Assembly: GCA_016125385.1 (NCBI GenBank)
Contig: WGLV01000069.1
Span: 1-64,000 of the forward strand
Source of the DNA: a bacterium
GTDB lineage: Bacteria > Hinthialibacterota > Hinthialibacteria > Hinthialibacterales > Hinthialibacteraceae
Reading direction: 5' to 3'
DNA: 64,000 bases
How positions within the stretch are numbered: the first letter of the stretch is position 1; the number at the start of each line of letters is the position of its first letter. Below, one piece after another: positions 7,720 to 16,578 of the stretch. The notes under the pieces were generated by a model that had not been told where the DNA came from, searched no databases, and saw only the letters and a program-made list of their open reading frames with translations. The translations under genes were made by a program, and so were the position numbers.

Positions 7720-10641
7720 CTACTCCTCCGACTTCGCCGATGTCAACCGCTGCACGATTCCGGCATCGGCGTATTCCGCGTCCCGCGAATCATAAAACGC
7801 ATCGAACACGATGGGCGCGTCCGGCGCCAGCGCGAGAATCGCGCGCAGGCGATCCATATCATCGCAATCGGCCACGGGTGCGTTGATGCTCCAAAGGCGC
7901 CCGCTTATATCGCGGCGCGCCGAGCCCGCCAGCCACAGGCCGATCCGATCGCGAAGTTTTGTGATGGCTTCATCGTCCGCGTTATGAGCCATGAGCCACG
8001 CCGTCGGCAACGCGAGGCGAAGATTCGACGCACCGGTGCGTTGGATATACTCCTCGGCTTCCTTCAGGCTCCAGGGCGGTTTGCCCTCGGTCATGCGCAG
8101 ATAAACGGCGATTCCGCGTTTCGCCGCGGCGCCGCAAATCCGGCGAAGCGTCTCTTCGAATGAATCCCGGGTCTGTTCAGCGGTATAATTATTTTCGGGG
8201 ACGCGATGCAGCGTCAGCAAAAGATCGTTCGCATGAAGTATCTCCATCTTTTCGATCACGTCATCAATCGCGGCCATGCTTGCGGCGTATTCGTCGTCAT
8301 CGTTTTTCGTCAGCCGCAAGTCCGGGTAGAGATTGATCCCTGAAGACAGGTCCACCATCACGCGCGGACTTTGATTCGCGAGCCAGCCCGCTTCGCTGAC
8401 AAGCGCCCTTCGATCTCTCCGGTTCAGATACCGCCAATCGATCGTGACGCCGTCATAATGGTCGAAAAACGTGGGCCGCGCGAGAATGGCTTCCTGAATC
8501 GAATCGATATCCCGCAAGGGTAAAATGCGCCCGGCCGGCGCGGCCGGCGGCTTGACGTGAGGAATAATCGCCACGTTTTCTTCACGAACGGTGACTTCAA
8601 AGATGCGGACGTCTCCACCCGCGATCGTTCGATCGCCGCTCGATCCCAATTCGCTCCCGTTCACGCTTTCAGGGAGGTAACCCACCGCGTCTTTTTCTGA
8701 TTGATCGAGCGGCGTTTCATGAATCGAAACCATGGGCCCGCAGCGGGAGGTGATACGCATCGGTTTTTCCTCCCAGCCGTTATTGCCGATCCCCAGCACA
8801 TATCGTCCGGAGCCTTTTCTGCACACGATCATCGACAGGTCGCTCCCCGCGTCGAACAGCATCTGCTTTTGAAAGGCCCGAGCCAACACGGCCCGCACGT
8901 GGTTCAGCAATGGATACGGGTTGGGTAATGACCGGTCTTCATGACTGGCGATCGCCTCGCTGGGCGCTTGCGCTTCAGAGACTCCGAACGGGCTGGCGAA
9001 AACGGTCAGGCCGCCGCCGCCCCGGTCGACCCTCAACACGGCGGGCCGGCCGCCACACCGGGCGATCACGCGAGCGTTTTCGGGGAACGTCAGTGGATAC
9101 AGCGAGAACGGATATTTCTCAGTAATATTCCGATCGCCCGCCGTCACGCTGCGTTCGGAGATCGCGGCGGGGGTTCCGTTGACCTCGACGCCCGCGAGGC
9201 CTCCCGGCAACTTCGCCAGACTCCCCGCCGTGATGTACAACTCGCCGCCCGACTGGATGTACTCGCTCAGTTTGTCTTTGAGTTCGAGCCCTCCGCTCAA
9301 CTCACCCGCGATGACAAGCGCCGGATAACGCTTGAGCAACCAGAGCGGCGCGTCGCTGAGCAGACAATCGGCCGCGTCGCCGTATGGCGTGGGCGTTAAA
9401 AAGCCTTTTTCATCATGAAAATACGATGAATCCTGATAGCCGGGGTAGAGCATGTCCAGCACGCCATCCGTCAGATAATCGCCGGGCTGATAGGGCAGGT
9501 TTCCCCAAACGCGGTATATGTCGCCTGAATACAGATGGCGCGGAAACGACCAGCCCGAATAAAAATCAACCATCAGGGCGATCGGCGTCATCATGACGCC
9601 GGGCGGCTCCTGTTCACGCGTCCATTTTCGCGCGGACGCCTGAATGCGCCCGATCGGCGAGAGCGCTCCACCGGCGTCGAACCAGCCGTTTTCGAATCCC
9701 GCGAACACGCAGTTATACAGAATGTGGCTATACATCAACCGCTTCATCAGGCTCAGGCTTGAGCCTTTCGTGGGGCCGTGATCGCCGCCCTCGCCGCCGT
9801 ACGATTTATATCCCCACCGGTTATAGATCGACGCATTGCCGAACCACGGAACTCCATACTGTTTGCCCGCGCCGCGAATAAACGAATAGTAGACCTGCCC
9901 GTTGGGCAGCCCCTGCGCGGTCTCGGCCCCGATCAGCGTGTACACGCCTTCTTTCAGAAAATAGTGACCGAAATTGAGCGAGACCAGCGTTGACATCCGG
10001 TTGCCCAGGTCGTCGCACATGCGCTGGAAATGGCGCTGAAAGTTAAGATACTGGTGAAAACGATCGGATGAACCAGGCGTCATCTGTGACGCGTAACCAC
10101 CGATATACCGCCCATCCTGCTCGCCGACGTCCATCCCCAGCCATCGCTCGCCCAGCCGGGTTTCAAGCAAATCGAACACTCCCGCGGGCGGTTTATATTG
10201 TTGCCAGTAACCGCCGGGGCCCGATCCGGGGACGTACCCCCAGATGTCGAAAAGAAACAGATCGCGCTTGTTGATCTCGTCCGCCAGATCGCCCAGGTTT
10301 TCCGCGAAAAGAACGGGATACGAGGGCCAGATGACGTCGCCCAGCTGATATTGAAGCGTGTATTTGTCCAGTTCATCGGAGTAATCGACGATTCGCCCGT
10401 CACTCACGTTGAATCCTCGCAGGCTGGTGAAGCGGGTTTTGCCGCCGAATACATCCAGCCCGGGCGGCTGAACGTGGCGCCGCGCGTAATCGGGATGTTC
10501 GCGAGGATCGAGCCGCTCTGTATAGATGCGGTGAACGCCTCCGGTTTCATCCGCTCCTGGCGCGGGCGAAAACCCCACGATCAGAATCGCGGCGATTAAC
10601 AGAAAACGAAAGCTGCAGTCGGATATTCGAAAACGATTCAT
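7720..10641 (-). CDS. Large secreted glycosidase-like multidomain protein
   Basis: The start at 10641 (GGGAGAACAGG upstream) gives 973 residues with a signal peptide. Three parts can be seen. The first is an N-terminal TIM-barrel-like region (to about 480) with 'GERWLGMDVGEQDGRYIGGY' and many aromatic residues. The second is a middle Rossmann-like segment ('YPALVIAGELSGGLELKDKL...IQSGGELYITAG') like the glutamine-amidotransferase-type domain of GH42/GH14-class enzymes. The third is a C-terminal xylose-isomerase-like barrel ('RVMVDLSSGINLYPDL', 'KRGIAVYLRMTEGKPPW'). No named GH family could be assigned. The position among polysaccharide lyases suggests glycan processing. It lies 52 nt upstream of the alginate-lyase-like gene on the same strand. 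Confidence 0.65.
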   Translation of the reverse strand: MNRFRISDCSFRFLLIAAILIVGFSPAPGADETGGVHRIYTERLDPREHPDYARRHVQPPGLDVFGGKTRFTSLRGFNVSDGRIVDYSDELDKYTLQYQLGDVIWPSYPVLFAENLGDLADEINKRDLFLFDIWGYVPGSGPGGYWQQYKPPAGVFDLLETRLGERWLGMDVGEQDGRYIGGYASQMTPGSSDRFHQYLNFQRHFQRMCDDLGNRMSTLVSLNFGHYFLKEGVYTLIGAETAQGLPNGQVYYSFIRGAGKQYGVPWFGNASIYNRWGYKSYGGEGGDHGPTKGSSLSLMKRLMYSHILYNCVFAGFENGWFDAGGALSPIGRIQASARKWTREQEPPGVMMTPIALMVDFYSGWSFPRHLYSGDIYRVWGNLPYQPGDYLTDGVLDMLYPGYQDSSYFHDEKGFLTPTPYGDAADCLLSDAPLWLLKRYPALVIAGELSGGLELKDKLSEYIQSGGELYITAGSLAKLPGGLAGVEVNGTPAAISERSVTAGDRNITEKYPFSLYPLTFPENARVIARCGGRPAVLRVDRGGGGLTVFASPFGVSEAQAPSEAIASHEDRSLPNPYPLLNHVRAVLARAFQKQMLFDAGSDLSMIVCRKGSGRYVLGIGNNGWEEKPMRITSRCGPMVSIHETPLDQSEKDAVGYLPESVNGSELGSSGDRTIAGGDVRIFEVTVREENVAIIPHVKPPAAPAGRILPLRDIDSIQEAILARPTFFDHYDGVTIDWRYLNRRDRRALVSEAGWLANQSPRVMVDLSSGINLYPDLRLTKNDDDEYAASMAAIDDVIEKMEILHANDLLLTLHRVPENNYTAEQTRDSFEETLRRICGAAAKRGIAVYLRMTEGKPPWSLKEAEEYIQRTGASNLRLALPTAWLMAHNADDEAITKLRDRIGLWLAGSARRDISGRLWSINAPVADCDDMDRLRAILALAPDAPIVFDAFYDSRDAEYADAGIVQRLTSAKSEE

Positions 10642-10673
10642 CCTGTTCTCCCGGCGCGGCGCCGTTTGCCATA

Positions 10674-10726
10674 AGAAAAAAAGAACGCCAGACCACGCTC
10701 GCTTCACCACGGCGTCTCTGGCGTTC
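10674..10726 (-). terminator. Terminator of the serine-hydrolase gene (minus strand)
   Basis: Read on the minus strand, a perfect 10-bp stem (GAACGCCAGA at 10717-10726 pairing with 10683-10692) is followed by a T-rich run at 10674-10682. It lies between the end of the beta-lactamase-fold gene (10762) and the start of the large glycosidase-like gene (10641), so it separates the two transcripts. Confidence 0.85.
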
Positions 10727-10761
10727 CGCGTTTTACGTATTCACGCAATGCGAGGTTTGTA

Positions 10762-12021
10762 TCAGTCAACGATCGCCTGATAGACCAGATTGGTATAGCG
10801 CTGCCACCATTGATGCGCGTTGGCCGGAACGAATTGCGCCATGAAAAGCGCGGCGACCTCTTTTTCGGGGTCGATGAAGAAATACGTGCTGGCGTAGCCG
10901 CTCCAGCCCCACGTCCCCACCGATGACAGCGAGTCGAGATAGGCGGGGTCTTTGACCACGCTGACGCCCAGCCCGAACCCCTGCGCGCGGTCGTTAAACC
11001 AGGGCGTGTTGTTTTTTTCATCGCGGATCAGATTGGTCGACATCCGCTCGACCGACTGCGGCGACAGGATGCGGACGCCGTCGAGTTCACCGCCGTTGGC
11101 GAGCATCTGCATGAAACGGGCGTAGTCCATCGCGCCCGATACCAGCCCGCTCCCGCCGCCGTGCAGAGTTCCGTACTTGTAATAATCTTCCTCATCCATA
11201 TTCCGCTTCAGTTCGCCGTCAACCTCTGAATACAACCGCGCGACGCGGTCCCAGTCTTTCTCCGCAGCCGAAAATCCGCTGTCGGTCATACCGAGCGGTT
11301 CGAAGATGCGTTCTTTGAGAAAGCCGCCGTACGGTTGGCCTGAAACCACTTCAACCAGACGCGCCAGTACGTCGATCGACGCGCCGTATTCCCACGTCGT
11401 CCCGGGCTGATGCAGCAATGGAAACGAGGCGATGGTTTCAATCGCGTTCTTGATCGTGTTGCGTGGGTCGAAAACGTTGGCTTCGTCGAATTTCTTTGAC
11501 AGCGTGGGGCTCAGGCTCGCCGGGATTCCATACCCGAGGCCGGAGGTGTGCATCGCCAGTTCCTGAATGGTGATGGGCGACTGAGCCGGTTCGGTGATGA
11601 TCTCGCCGTCTTTCTCTTTGATCAATACTTTCATGTCTTTGAATTCAGGCAGATACTTCGACACCGGGTCGGTCAGCAGAATCTTGCCTTCTTCAACCAG
11701 CATCAGCACCGCCGTGCAGGTGATCGGCTTGGTCATGGAAAACATGCGGAACAGGCAGTCTTTTTCCATCGGCGCCCTGGTTTCGAGATCGCGATACCCA
11801 TACGCCTTGAACTGGGTGATCTTTCCGCGCCGCGTAATCAGCGTGATAACGCCCGACAGCTCATGGTTATCGATAAAACTCCGCATGACGCCATCAATGC
11901 GTTCCAGCCGCTCGGACGACATGCCGGCGCGTTCCGGCTTGATTTCCTTCAGCGATTGCGCGAAGCCGGCGGCGGCGAACAGAACGATAAACGTAACGAG
12001 AATGGCGAAGCGTTTGTTCAT
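10762..12021 (-). CDS. Beta-lactamase-fold serine hydrolase (class C/EstB-like), secreted
   Basis: The ATG at 12021 with AAGGA 8 nt upstream is preferred to a TTG 15 nt earlier. The 419-residue protein has a signal peptide and a serine beta-lactamase/penicillin-binding fold. It carries the SxxK motif in 'RMFSMTKPITC', a Tyr motif in 'WEYGASIDVLARLVEVVSG', and a C-terminal 'GWGWSGYASTYFFIDPEK' in place of KTG. These features fit esterase/D-aminopeptidase-type family members rather than a true AmpC. The natural substrate is unknown. It is separated from the lyase genes by its own terminator and has a 393-bp divergent intergenic region upstream. Confidence 0.85.
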   Translation of the reverse strand: MNKRFAILVTFIVLFAAAGFAQSLKEIKPERAGMSSERLERIDGVMRSFIDNHELSGVITLITRRGKITQFKAYGYRDLETRAPMEKDCLFRMFSMTKPITCTAVLMLVEEGKILLTDPVSKYLPEFKDMKVLIKEKDGEIITEPAQSPITIQELAMHTSGLGYGIPASLSPTLSKKFDEANVFDPRNTIKNAIETIASFPLLHQPGTTWEYGASIDVLARLVEVVSGQPYGGFLKERIFEPLGMTDSGFSAAEKDWDRVARLYSEVDGELKRNMDEEDYYKYGTLHGGGSGLVSGAMDYARFMQMLANGGELDGVRILSPQSVERMSTNLIRDEKNNTPWFNDRAQGFGLGVSVVKDPAYLDSLSSVGTWGWSGYASTYFFIDPEKEVAALFMAQFVPANAHQWWQRYTNLVYQAIVD

Positions 12022-12414
12022 GGCGTTGTCCTTCAAAATGACAGAGTGTGTTCATTCAGCAATATCGCCGATTATTTCACCTTCTCCCGGCCGATGTGAA
12101 GTCCAGCCCCAAAAGCAGGATCGATCTAAAAAAAATTCACCCTAGAAAATCAGAATCGCCGTGTTAAGCTTTTGAAATACGCAAAACGAATTGATGGATG
12201 TTGTTTTTCCGGTTAGATAAATCCGCAACATTTTGGATTACCCCGCATTCGGCGCCGCACGATTCACGTTTCGCCGCAGCCTGGCTTTGGTTTTTCCGGT
12301 AATTTCCAGCGATTGAAATCACACAGTCATACATCCATTTCTTGTCACCTCGCACGAACCGGCGGTTGCACGCCGGCGAATCGTCGCGCGAATTTTTCAC
12401 GAAAAGGAGAAGTT
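12022..12414. other. Divergent intergenic region without a gene
   Basis: This stretch separates the divergent serine-hydrolase and TIMP-like-protein genes. The left half is AT-rich. A weak TTGATG - 17 nt - TAGATA pair on the plus strand (12191-12219) is a possible promoter for the rightward gene. No RNA gene or convincing coding frame was seen. Confidence 0.4.
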
Positions 12415-13827
12415 ATGAAGCGATGCAAAACCATGCTTTCGATTGGAACGATCTGCCTGATGGTTGCACTGTTCAGTGCGCCGGCGCATTCCGTCGTGCT
12501 CGATAGCGTACTCAACCGCAACATGGCGAAAGACGCTCAATTGATTTTCGTCGGCAAGGTAACCGACCGCGTTTATCAGAACTCCGAACCGGTCGATAAC
12601 CCCGAAGACGACGGGGAGATGAAGGGGATACCCCACACGTTCGTCACTTTTTCGGTTGAAACCATACTGAAAGGCAAAATCGCGGGCGAACAGCAGGACC
12701 GGTTTACTCTGCGTTTTATCGGCGGAATGGATTCCGTCGGCCAGGAGGAATTTCTCGCGCTGGGCGGTTCACCGTTGCTCGACATCGGAGACCGGGGCGT
12801 GTTTTTTGTCGCGGGTAATCAGGAACAAGCCTGTCCGCTGATCGGCTGGGAACAGGGATTCATCTATATCAACGAAAATAATGAAATCTTTAATGGACTG
12901 GGCAAAGAAATCCGTTTAAGTTACGACCCCATGTTCGCGGCGCGATTTCATCCGGCCGACATTCACGTCCTGCCACTCACCGACCCGCTGATCGGCCAGC
13001 CTCGCGAAATCGATTCATCCATCTATAAACGCCTCTCACCCGCCACCCAGCAGCTATTGTCCGATCCTGAGAACATCAAGGGCATCGATCCAACGCAATT
13101 CAGCTTCGCGGTGAATCAGTTGCCTGCGGTGCTGCCCTATCCCCCCAATGAACAAGTGGATGGGGATTTCCTGCGCCAGTTAATGCCGATGCGATACCGC
13201 CAGGCCGCCAAGACGCCCCTGCACATGCTGCTTTATCGCGACTTGAACCTGTTGTTGACGGTACGCAACGCCTTTTCACTCGGCCAGATGGGGTCCGTTG
13301 ACCTCCGCGAGCAGAGCAAAGCGTTTCTGGCCGCCGATCAAACCGAAATGCCTCTCGATCAACTCGCGCTGGGCAACCGCCGCGTGCTTGAAGACATTTA
13401 CCCCACCCAGCTGACCCGTTCACGCGATATGAGCCTTATCACCTCGTCGTACCATCGCGTCCCGGCGCTGTTGAACCACAAGCCGCCCATGGGCGACATC
13501 GACGTCATTCTTGAAGACGCCGAAGGCGAAGGCGCCCAGGTGGATGAAACCATTTCTCCGGAACGGGAAAATTCAGAACGTCTGGCTTTTCCGGGCTATA
13601 TGGAACAACTGACCGCGCTGATCGCCGCCATTCATACGGATGCGGAACTGAAAAACCTGCCCGCCGTGCAGAGCGCCGATCCAACCAAACCATTTTCCAT
13701 TCCGCTGCTCGGCGCCGGACCGATTCGGATCGACATGCCGGGCGTTCAGACGGAACTCAGCGACGCCGACGCGGCCGAGTTGAAGATGCTCGAAGAAAAC
13801 GGCGGAAACCCCGTCCTGCCCCAGTAA
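12415..13827 (+). CDS. Secreted protein with TIMP/NTR-like N-terminal half
   Basis: The ATG at 12415 is preceded by AAAGGAGAAG. The 470-residue product has a signal peptide ending near 'APAHS'. Residues about 30-160 follow the pattern 'AQLIFVGKVTDR ... TFVTFSVETILKGK ... FTLRFIGG ... DIGDRGVFFV', which resembles TIMP/NTR-like (OB-fold) domains of bacterial secreted proteins. The later part is not recognised. It is followed 67 nt downstream by a matrixin-type metalloprotease on the same strand, a pairing that would suit a partner or inhibitor. No function is established; the fold is an inference from sequence pattern. Confidence 0.6.
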   Translation: MKRCKTMLSIGTICLMVALFSAPAHSVVLDSVLNRNMAKDAQLIFVGKVTDRVYQNSEPVDNPEDDGEMKGIPHTFVTFSVETILKGKIAGEQQDRFTLRFIGGMDSVGQEEFLALGGSPLLDIGDRGVFFVAGNQEQACPLIGWEQGFIYINENNEIFNGLGKEIRLSYDPMFAARFHPADIHVLPLTDPLIGQPREIDSSIYKRLSPATQQLLSDPENIKGIDPTQFSFAVNQLPAVLPYPPNEQVDGDFLRQLMPMRYRQAAKTPLHMLLYRDLNLLLTVRNAFSLGQMGSVDLREQSKAFLAADQTEMPLDQLALGNRRVLEDIYPTQLTRSRDMSLITSSYHRVPALLNHKPPMGDIDVILEDAEGEGAQVDETISPERENSERLAFPGYMEQLTALIAAIHTDAELKNLPAVQSADPTKPFSIPLLGAGPIRIDMPGVQTELSDADAAELKMLEENGGNPVLPQ

Positions 13828-13894
13828 GCCAAACGACGCCTGAACCATTCAATATCTCTATCTGATCGTGGGACGAAAAAGGAGTTTTTCTTGT

Positions 13895-15712
13895 ATGAAT
13901 CGTCTAATCAAGTTTTATCTATGTCTGATTCTGACGGGTTTAATCGGCATCCCGTTTTTTGCGTACTCATACGCCTATCACACCTATAACGGAAACAAAC
14001 GGACATGGAACACCAACAATCCGAGGTTACGCGCATCCAATGTAACCTTCTCATCCGGAGATCCCGCTCGCACTGTTCTGGATGACGCCATCTCCGGTCT
14101 CAATGACAACCCGAGTCACTTCAGCATTAATCTGACGCATGGTGAAAACGGCGTTGGTCTCCATAACCTGCAAAACGAGATATGGGCGTCGGACAGCGGC
14201 GTGCTCGACGGCGCCCCGGCGGCGGCGTTTTCAAAATATCTGTTCTCACGCATCGTCGCGGTCGACGTGGTTATCGACCCTCATCGCACATGGACCATGA
14301 GCACCAACAAAAACACCATGAGCGAGTATGGCGGAAGCGGACGCCCGCTGCGCAACGTGATCTACCACGAAGTGGGCCACCTCTTCGGGCTCGCGCATGA
14401 AAACGATGAATACAACGTGATGGGCGAAGACTGGAGCCACATCATCACCAACGGAGATCAGACGACGTCTTACTTCGGCGAAGACGCCGCGGACGGCGCG
14501 ATCTATTTATACGGCAAAGGCTCCGGTGAAGACGTCAGCGTGACGCATTGGCGCTGGACGGGGCGTAACGGCGAGTACAGTACGCATGGACGCACTCGCG
14601 TGTTTGACACCAGCGGCTCCCGCCTCAGCCGCAACTGGATCAATTCCGAACCCCATTACCGGGTCGGCAACGGCCAGACCATTCAGGTCGAGTTTTCGTA
14701 TGAAAACAACGGGGCGAATAAACAGAACTCGATCCAGGTGGGTTATTATCTTTCAACCAATTCTCTCATCACCACGCACGACACCCGGCTGGGCGGAGCC
14801 AGCATTAACCTGGCTCGCAACAACGTCTGGACGACCAAACACACCATCACGTTGCCCAGCAATCTGCCGCCAAACCACAATTACTGGATCGGCGCCGTGA
14901 TTGATGAAAACGATTCGATCGGCGAATTCGACGAATCGAATAACGCGACGTACATCGGCCTGAGGACGAAAAACTACACCCTCCCGACGCCCACGCCACG
15001 GCCCACGGATACGCCGACCCCGACGCCGCAGCCGAGCCCCACGCCGATCGATATTAATCCGACTCTCGTCCGGCCGACTCCAACGTTTGGCGGAATCCCA
15101 ACGTTCCGCCCGACGGCGTTTCCGACGATCCCCGGCTTCAAAACGCCGCTTCCCAATCCGACGATTCCGAATTTCCCAACCATTTATCCGACGCTGCCGC
15201 CCAACGCGGGGATTCACCTCCCGCCGGATCTGATCGAGTTGACGTTGCCGTCACGATTTGAACACAAGTCGATGGCGCTGGAGAAAGCCTCGACCTTGAT
15301 CAGCATCGACCCCGAAAATCCGTTCGTGCACGCGCCGGAGTTCATCCTGAACGGGCTGAATCCGTTGCCATCGTCGCACTCGCTGACCCTGCCCAACGGC
15401 GCGGTGCTGTCCACGGCGATCCGGTCGGAAGATTCGTCGAACGTGCTGGTGTTGATCACGCCGGATGGAGACATCCGTGAATTCGCCAACCTGAATTTGA
15501 AATCGTTCGAAATCAACGGAACCAACTTCGAGGTCAGCCGGTCGAGCATATTTGGAATGTCGTTCGACGGCGACCGGAAACTCGTCCTGTTCATTCAGGC
15601 CAACGGTTCCATGAACGGTGATGAATCAGGCAGCCAGAATGAACTCATCATCAAGACCGAACTCACCGGCCCGTTTGAAAACGCGGCGGTGGATGATTTT
15701 CCAATGTACTGA
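13895..15712 (+). CDS. Secreted matrixin-type zinc metalloprotease with CARDB domain
   Basis: The ATG at 13895 (AAGGAG about 9 nt upstream) is chosen over an in-frame GTG at 13868. The 605-residue protein has a signal peptide, then a catalytic domain with the metzincin zinc motif HEVGHLFGLAH at residues 158-168 and a Met-turn 'NVMG' at 174-177. A CARDB-like beta-sandwich follows ('NYWIGAVIDENDSIGEFDES'), then a proline/threonine-rich linker (about 361-420, PTPTP repeats) and a C-terminal domain of unknown type. The protein probably acts outside the cell. The upstream TIMP-like gene is on the same strand 67 nt away, and a long terminator follows. Confidence 0.85.
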   Translation: MNRLIKFYLCLILTGLIGIPFFAYSYAYHTYNGNKRTWNTNNPRLRASNVTFSSGDPARTVLDDAISGLNDNPSHFSINLTHGENGVGLHNLQNEIWASDSGVLDGAPAAAFSKYLFSRIVAVDVVIDPHRTWTMSTNKNTMSEYGGSGRPLRNVIYHEVGHLFGLAHENDEYNVMGEDWSHIITNGDQTTSYFGEDAADGAIYLYGKGSGEDVSVTHWRWTGRNGEYSTHGRTRVFDTSGSRLSRNWINSEPHYRVGNGQTIQVEFSYENNGANKQNSIQVGYYLSTNSLITTHDTRLGGASINLARNNVWTTKHTITLPSNLPPNHNYWIGAVIDENDSIGEFDESNNATYIGLRTKNYTLPTPTPRPTDTPTPTPQPSPTPIDINPTLVRPTPTFGGIPTFRPTAFPTIPGFKTPLPNPTIPNFPTIYPTLPPNAGIHLPPDLIELTLPSRFEHKSMALEKASTLISIDPENPFVHAPEFILNGLNPLPSSHSLTLPNGAVLSTAIRSEDSSNVLVLITPDGDIREFANLNLKSFEINGTNFEVSRSSIFGMSFDGDRKLVLFIQANGSMNGDESGSQNELIIKTELTGPFENAAVDDFPMY

Positions 15713-15771
15713 TGAATTGAATTATGAGGTGGCATCGCCCCATCGAATGAAATGTTGACATGAATTATTCG

Positions 15772-15815
15772 CGCCCGGAGACCGTGTTTTACCCACGGCT
15801 CTCCGGGCGTTTTTT
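15772..15815 (+). terminator. Long intrinsic terminator of the metalloprotease gene
   Basis: A 10-bp stem (CGCCCGGAGA/TCTCCGGGCG) extends inward through CCGTG/CACGG with one bulged base and is followed by T6. It lies 59 nt after the stop codon, between two convergent genes. Confidence 0.9.
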
Positions 15816-15839
15816 ATGACTGAGGCCGAGCGCCGTGAA

Positions 15840-16469
15840 TCATTCTGAAGAGAAATCATGACGGGCGATTCGAATATCCCGATCCGGTTTTGAGTGTGAT
15901 AAATAACATAGATGTTCTCCGTCAATTGATATTTCTTGGGTATGCCAGTACACATCATCCAGCCAGACGCCGCGTTCTTCGGCCTTCGCTGTGGTCCACG
16001 GCGCCGACATGCCGCGCCCATCCGCCTTGATCGCGCTTTCAACCGTCGTCCACCATCGAAAAAATTCACGCCGCCGGTCGTCCGCCGCCTGAATCCGTTC
16101 CCAGACCTCGTCCCGCATATAACGCCTGAAATCGTCCATTTCAATCGGACGCATCGCTTCAACATCGATTCCAACCGATCCGTTTGCACATAACGCCAGC
16201 GTCACCCACGCGCCTGAGTGCGACCAGTTGATTTCAGGCCCGCCATTCAGAAACGGCTTGCCCGATTCGGCGTATTGGATTTCGGGGATCGCGCCGGCGC
16301 CCAGCGCCTTCCATAACAGCCAGCGGGAGAGAAAACGAGCCTGGCGATCGCGCTCATGCCGATAGCGCATGATGCGCTCGCGTTCATGCTCGGGCCAACA
16401 CGAGATAAACGCCTCCCACGCTTGCGGCGGTATGGTAGCCCGGTTCTCCGCGATCGAGACGTCAATCAT
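15840..16469 (-). CDS. 4'-phosphopantetheinyl transferase, Sfp type
   Basis: This protein of about 209 residues transfers the phosphopantetheine arm of CoA to a carrier-protein serine. Diagnostic segments are 'NWSHSGAWVTLALC', 'SVGIDVEAMR' (the GxDxE magnesium-binding motif) and 'FFRWWTTVESAIKADGRGM', the W-T/x-x-KE-x-x-K region. The usual Lys-Glu is Val-Glu here, a slight departure. 'RFLSRWLLWKAL' near residue 50 is also typical. The start at 16469 is chosen by alignment with the family, since no strong Shine-Dalgarno is seen. No polyketide or non-ribosomal peptide genes are in the window, so its carrier may be the fatty-acid ACP. Confidence 0.85.
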   Translation of the reverse strand: MIDVSIAENRATIPPQAWEAFISCWPEHERERIMRYRHERDRQARFLSRWLLWKALGAGAIPEIQYAESGKPFLNGGPEINWSHSGAWVTLALCANGSVGIDVEAMRPIEMDDFRRYMRDEVWERIQAADDRRREFFRWWTTVESAIKADGRGMSAPWTTAKAEERGVWLDDVYWHTQEISIDGEHLCYLSHSKPDRDIRIARHDFSSE

Positions 16470-16578
16470 GATGATCCGTTTCAAAATGCGTGATATGAGT
16501 TGCACACCCCTCGCCCGGCATTATATATTCATTGCCACAGGTTCGTTTGCGTCGAGACTGCCGAGGAGCCCTCCCATC

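Noticed and set aside
12164-12400. 78-residue minus-strand frame upstream of the TIMP-like gene
   Set aside because: No Shine-Dalgarno, no domain; lies in a divergent promoter region.
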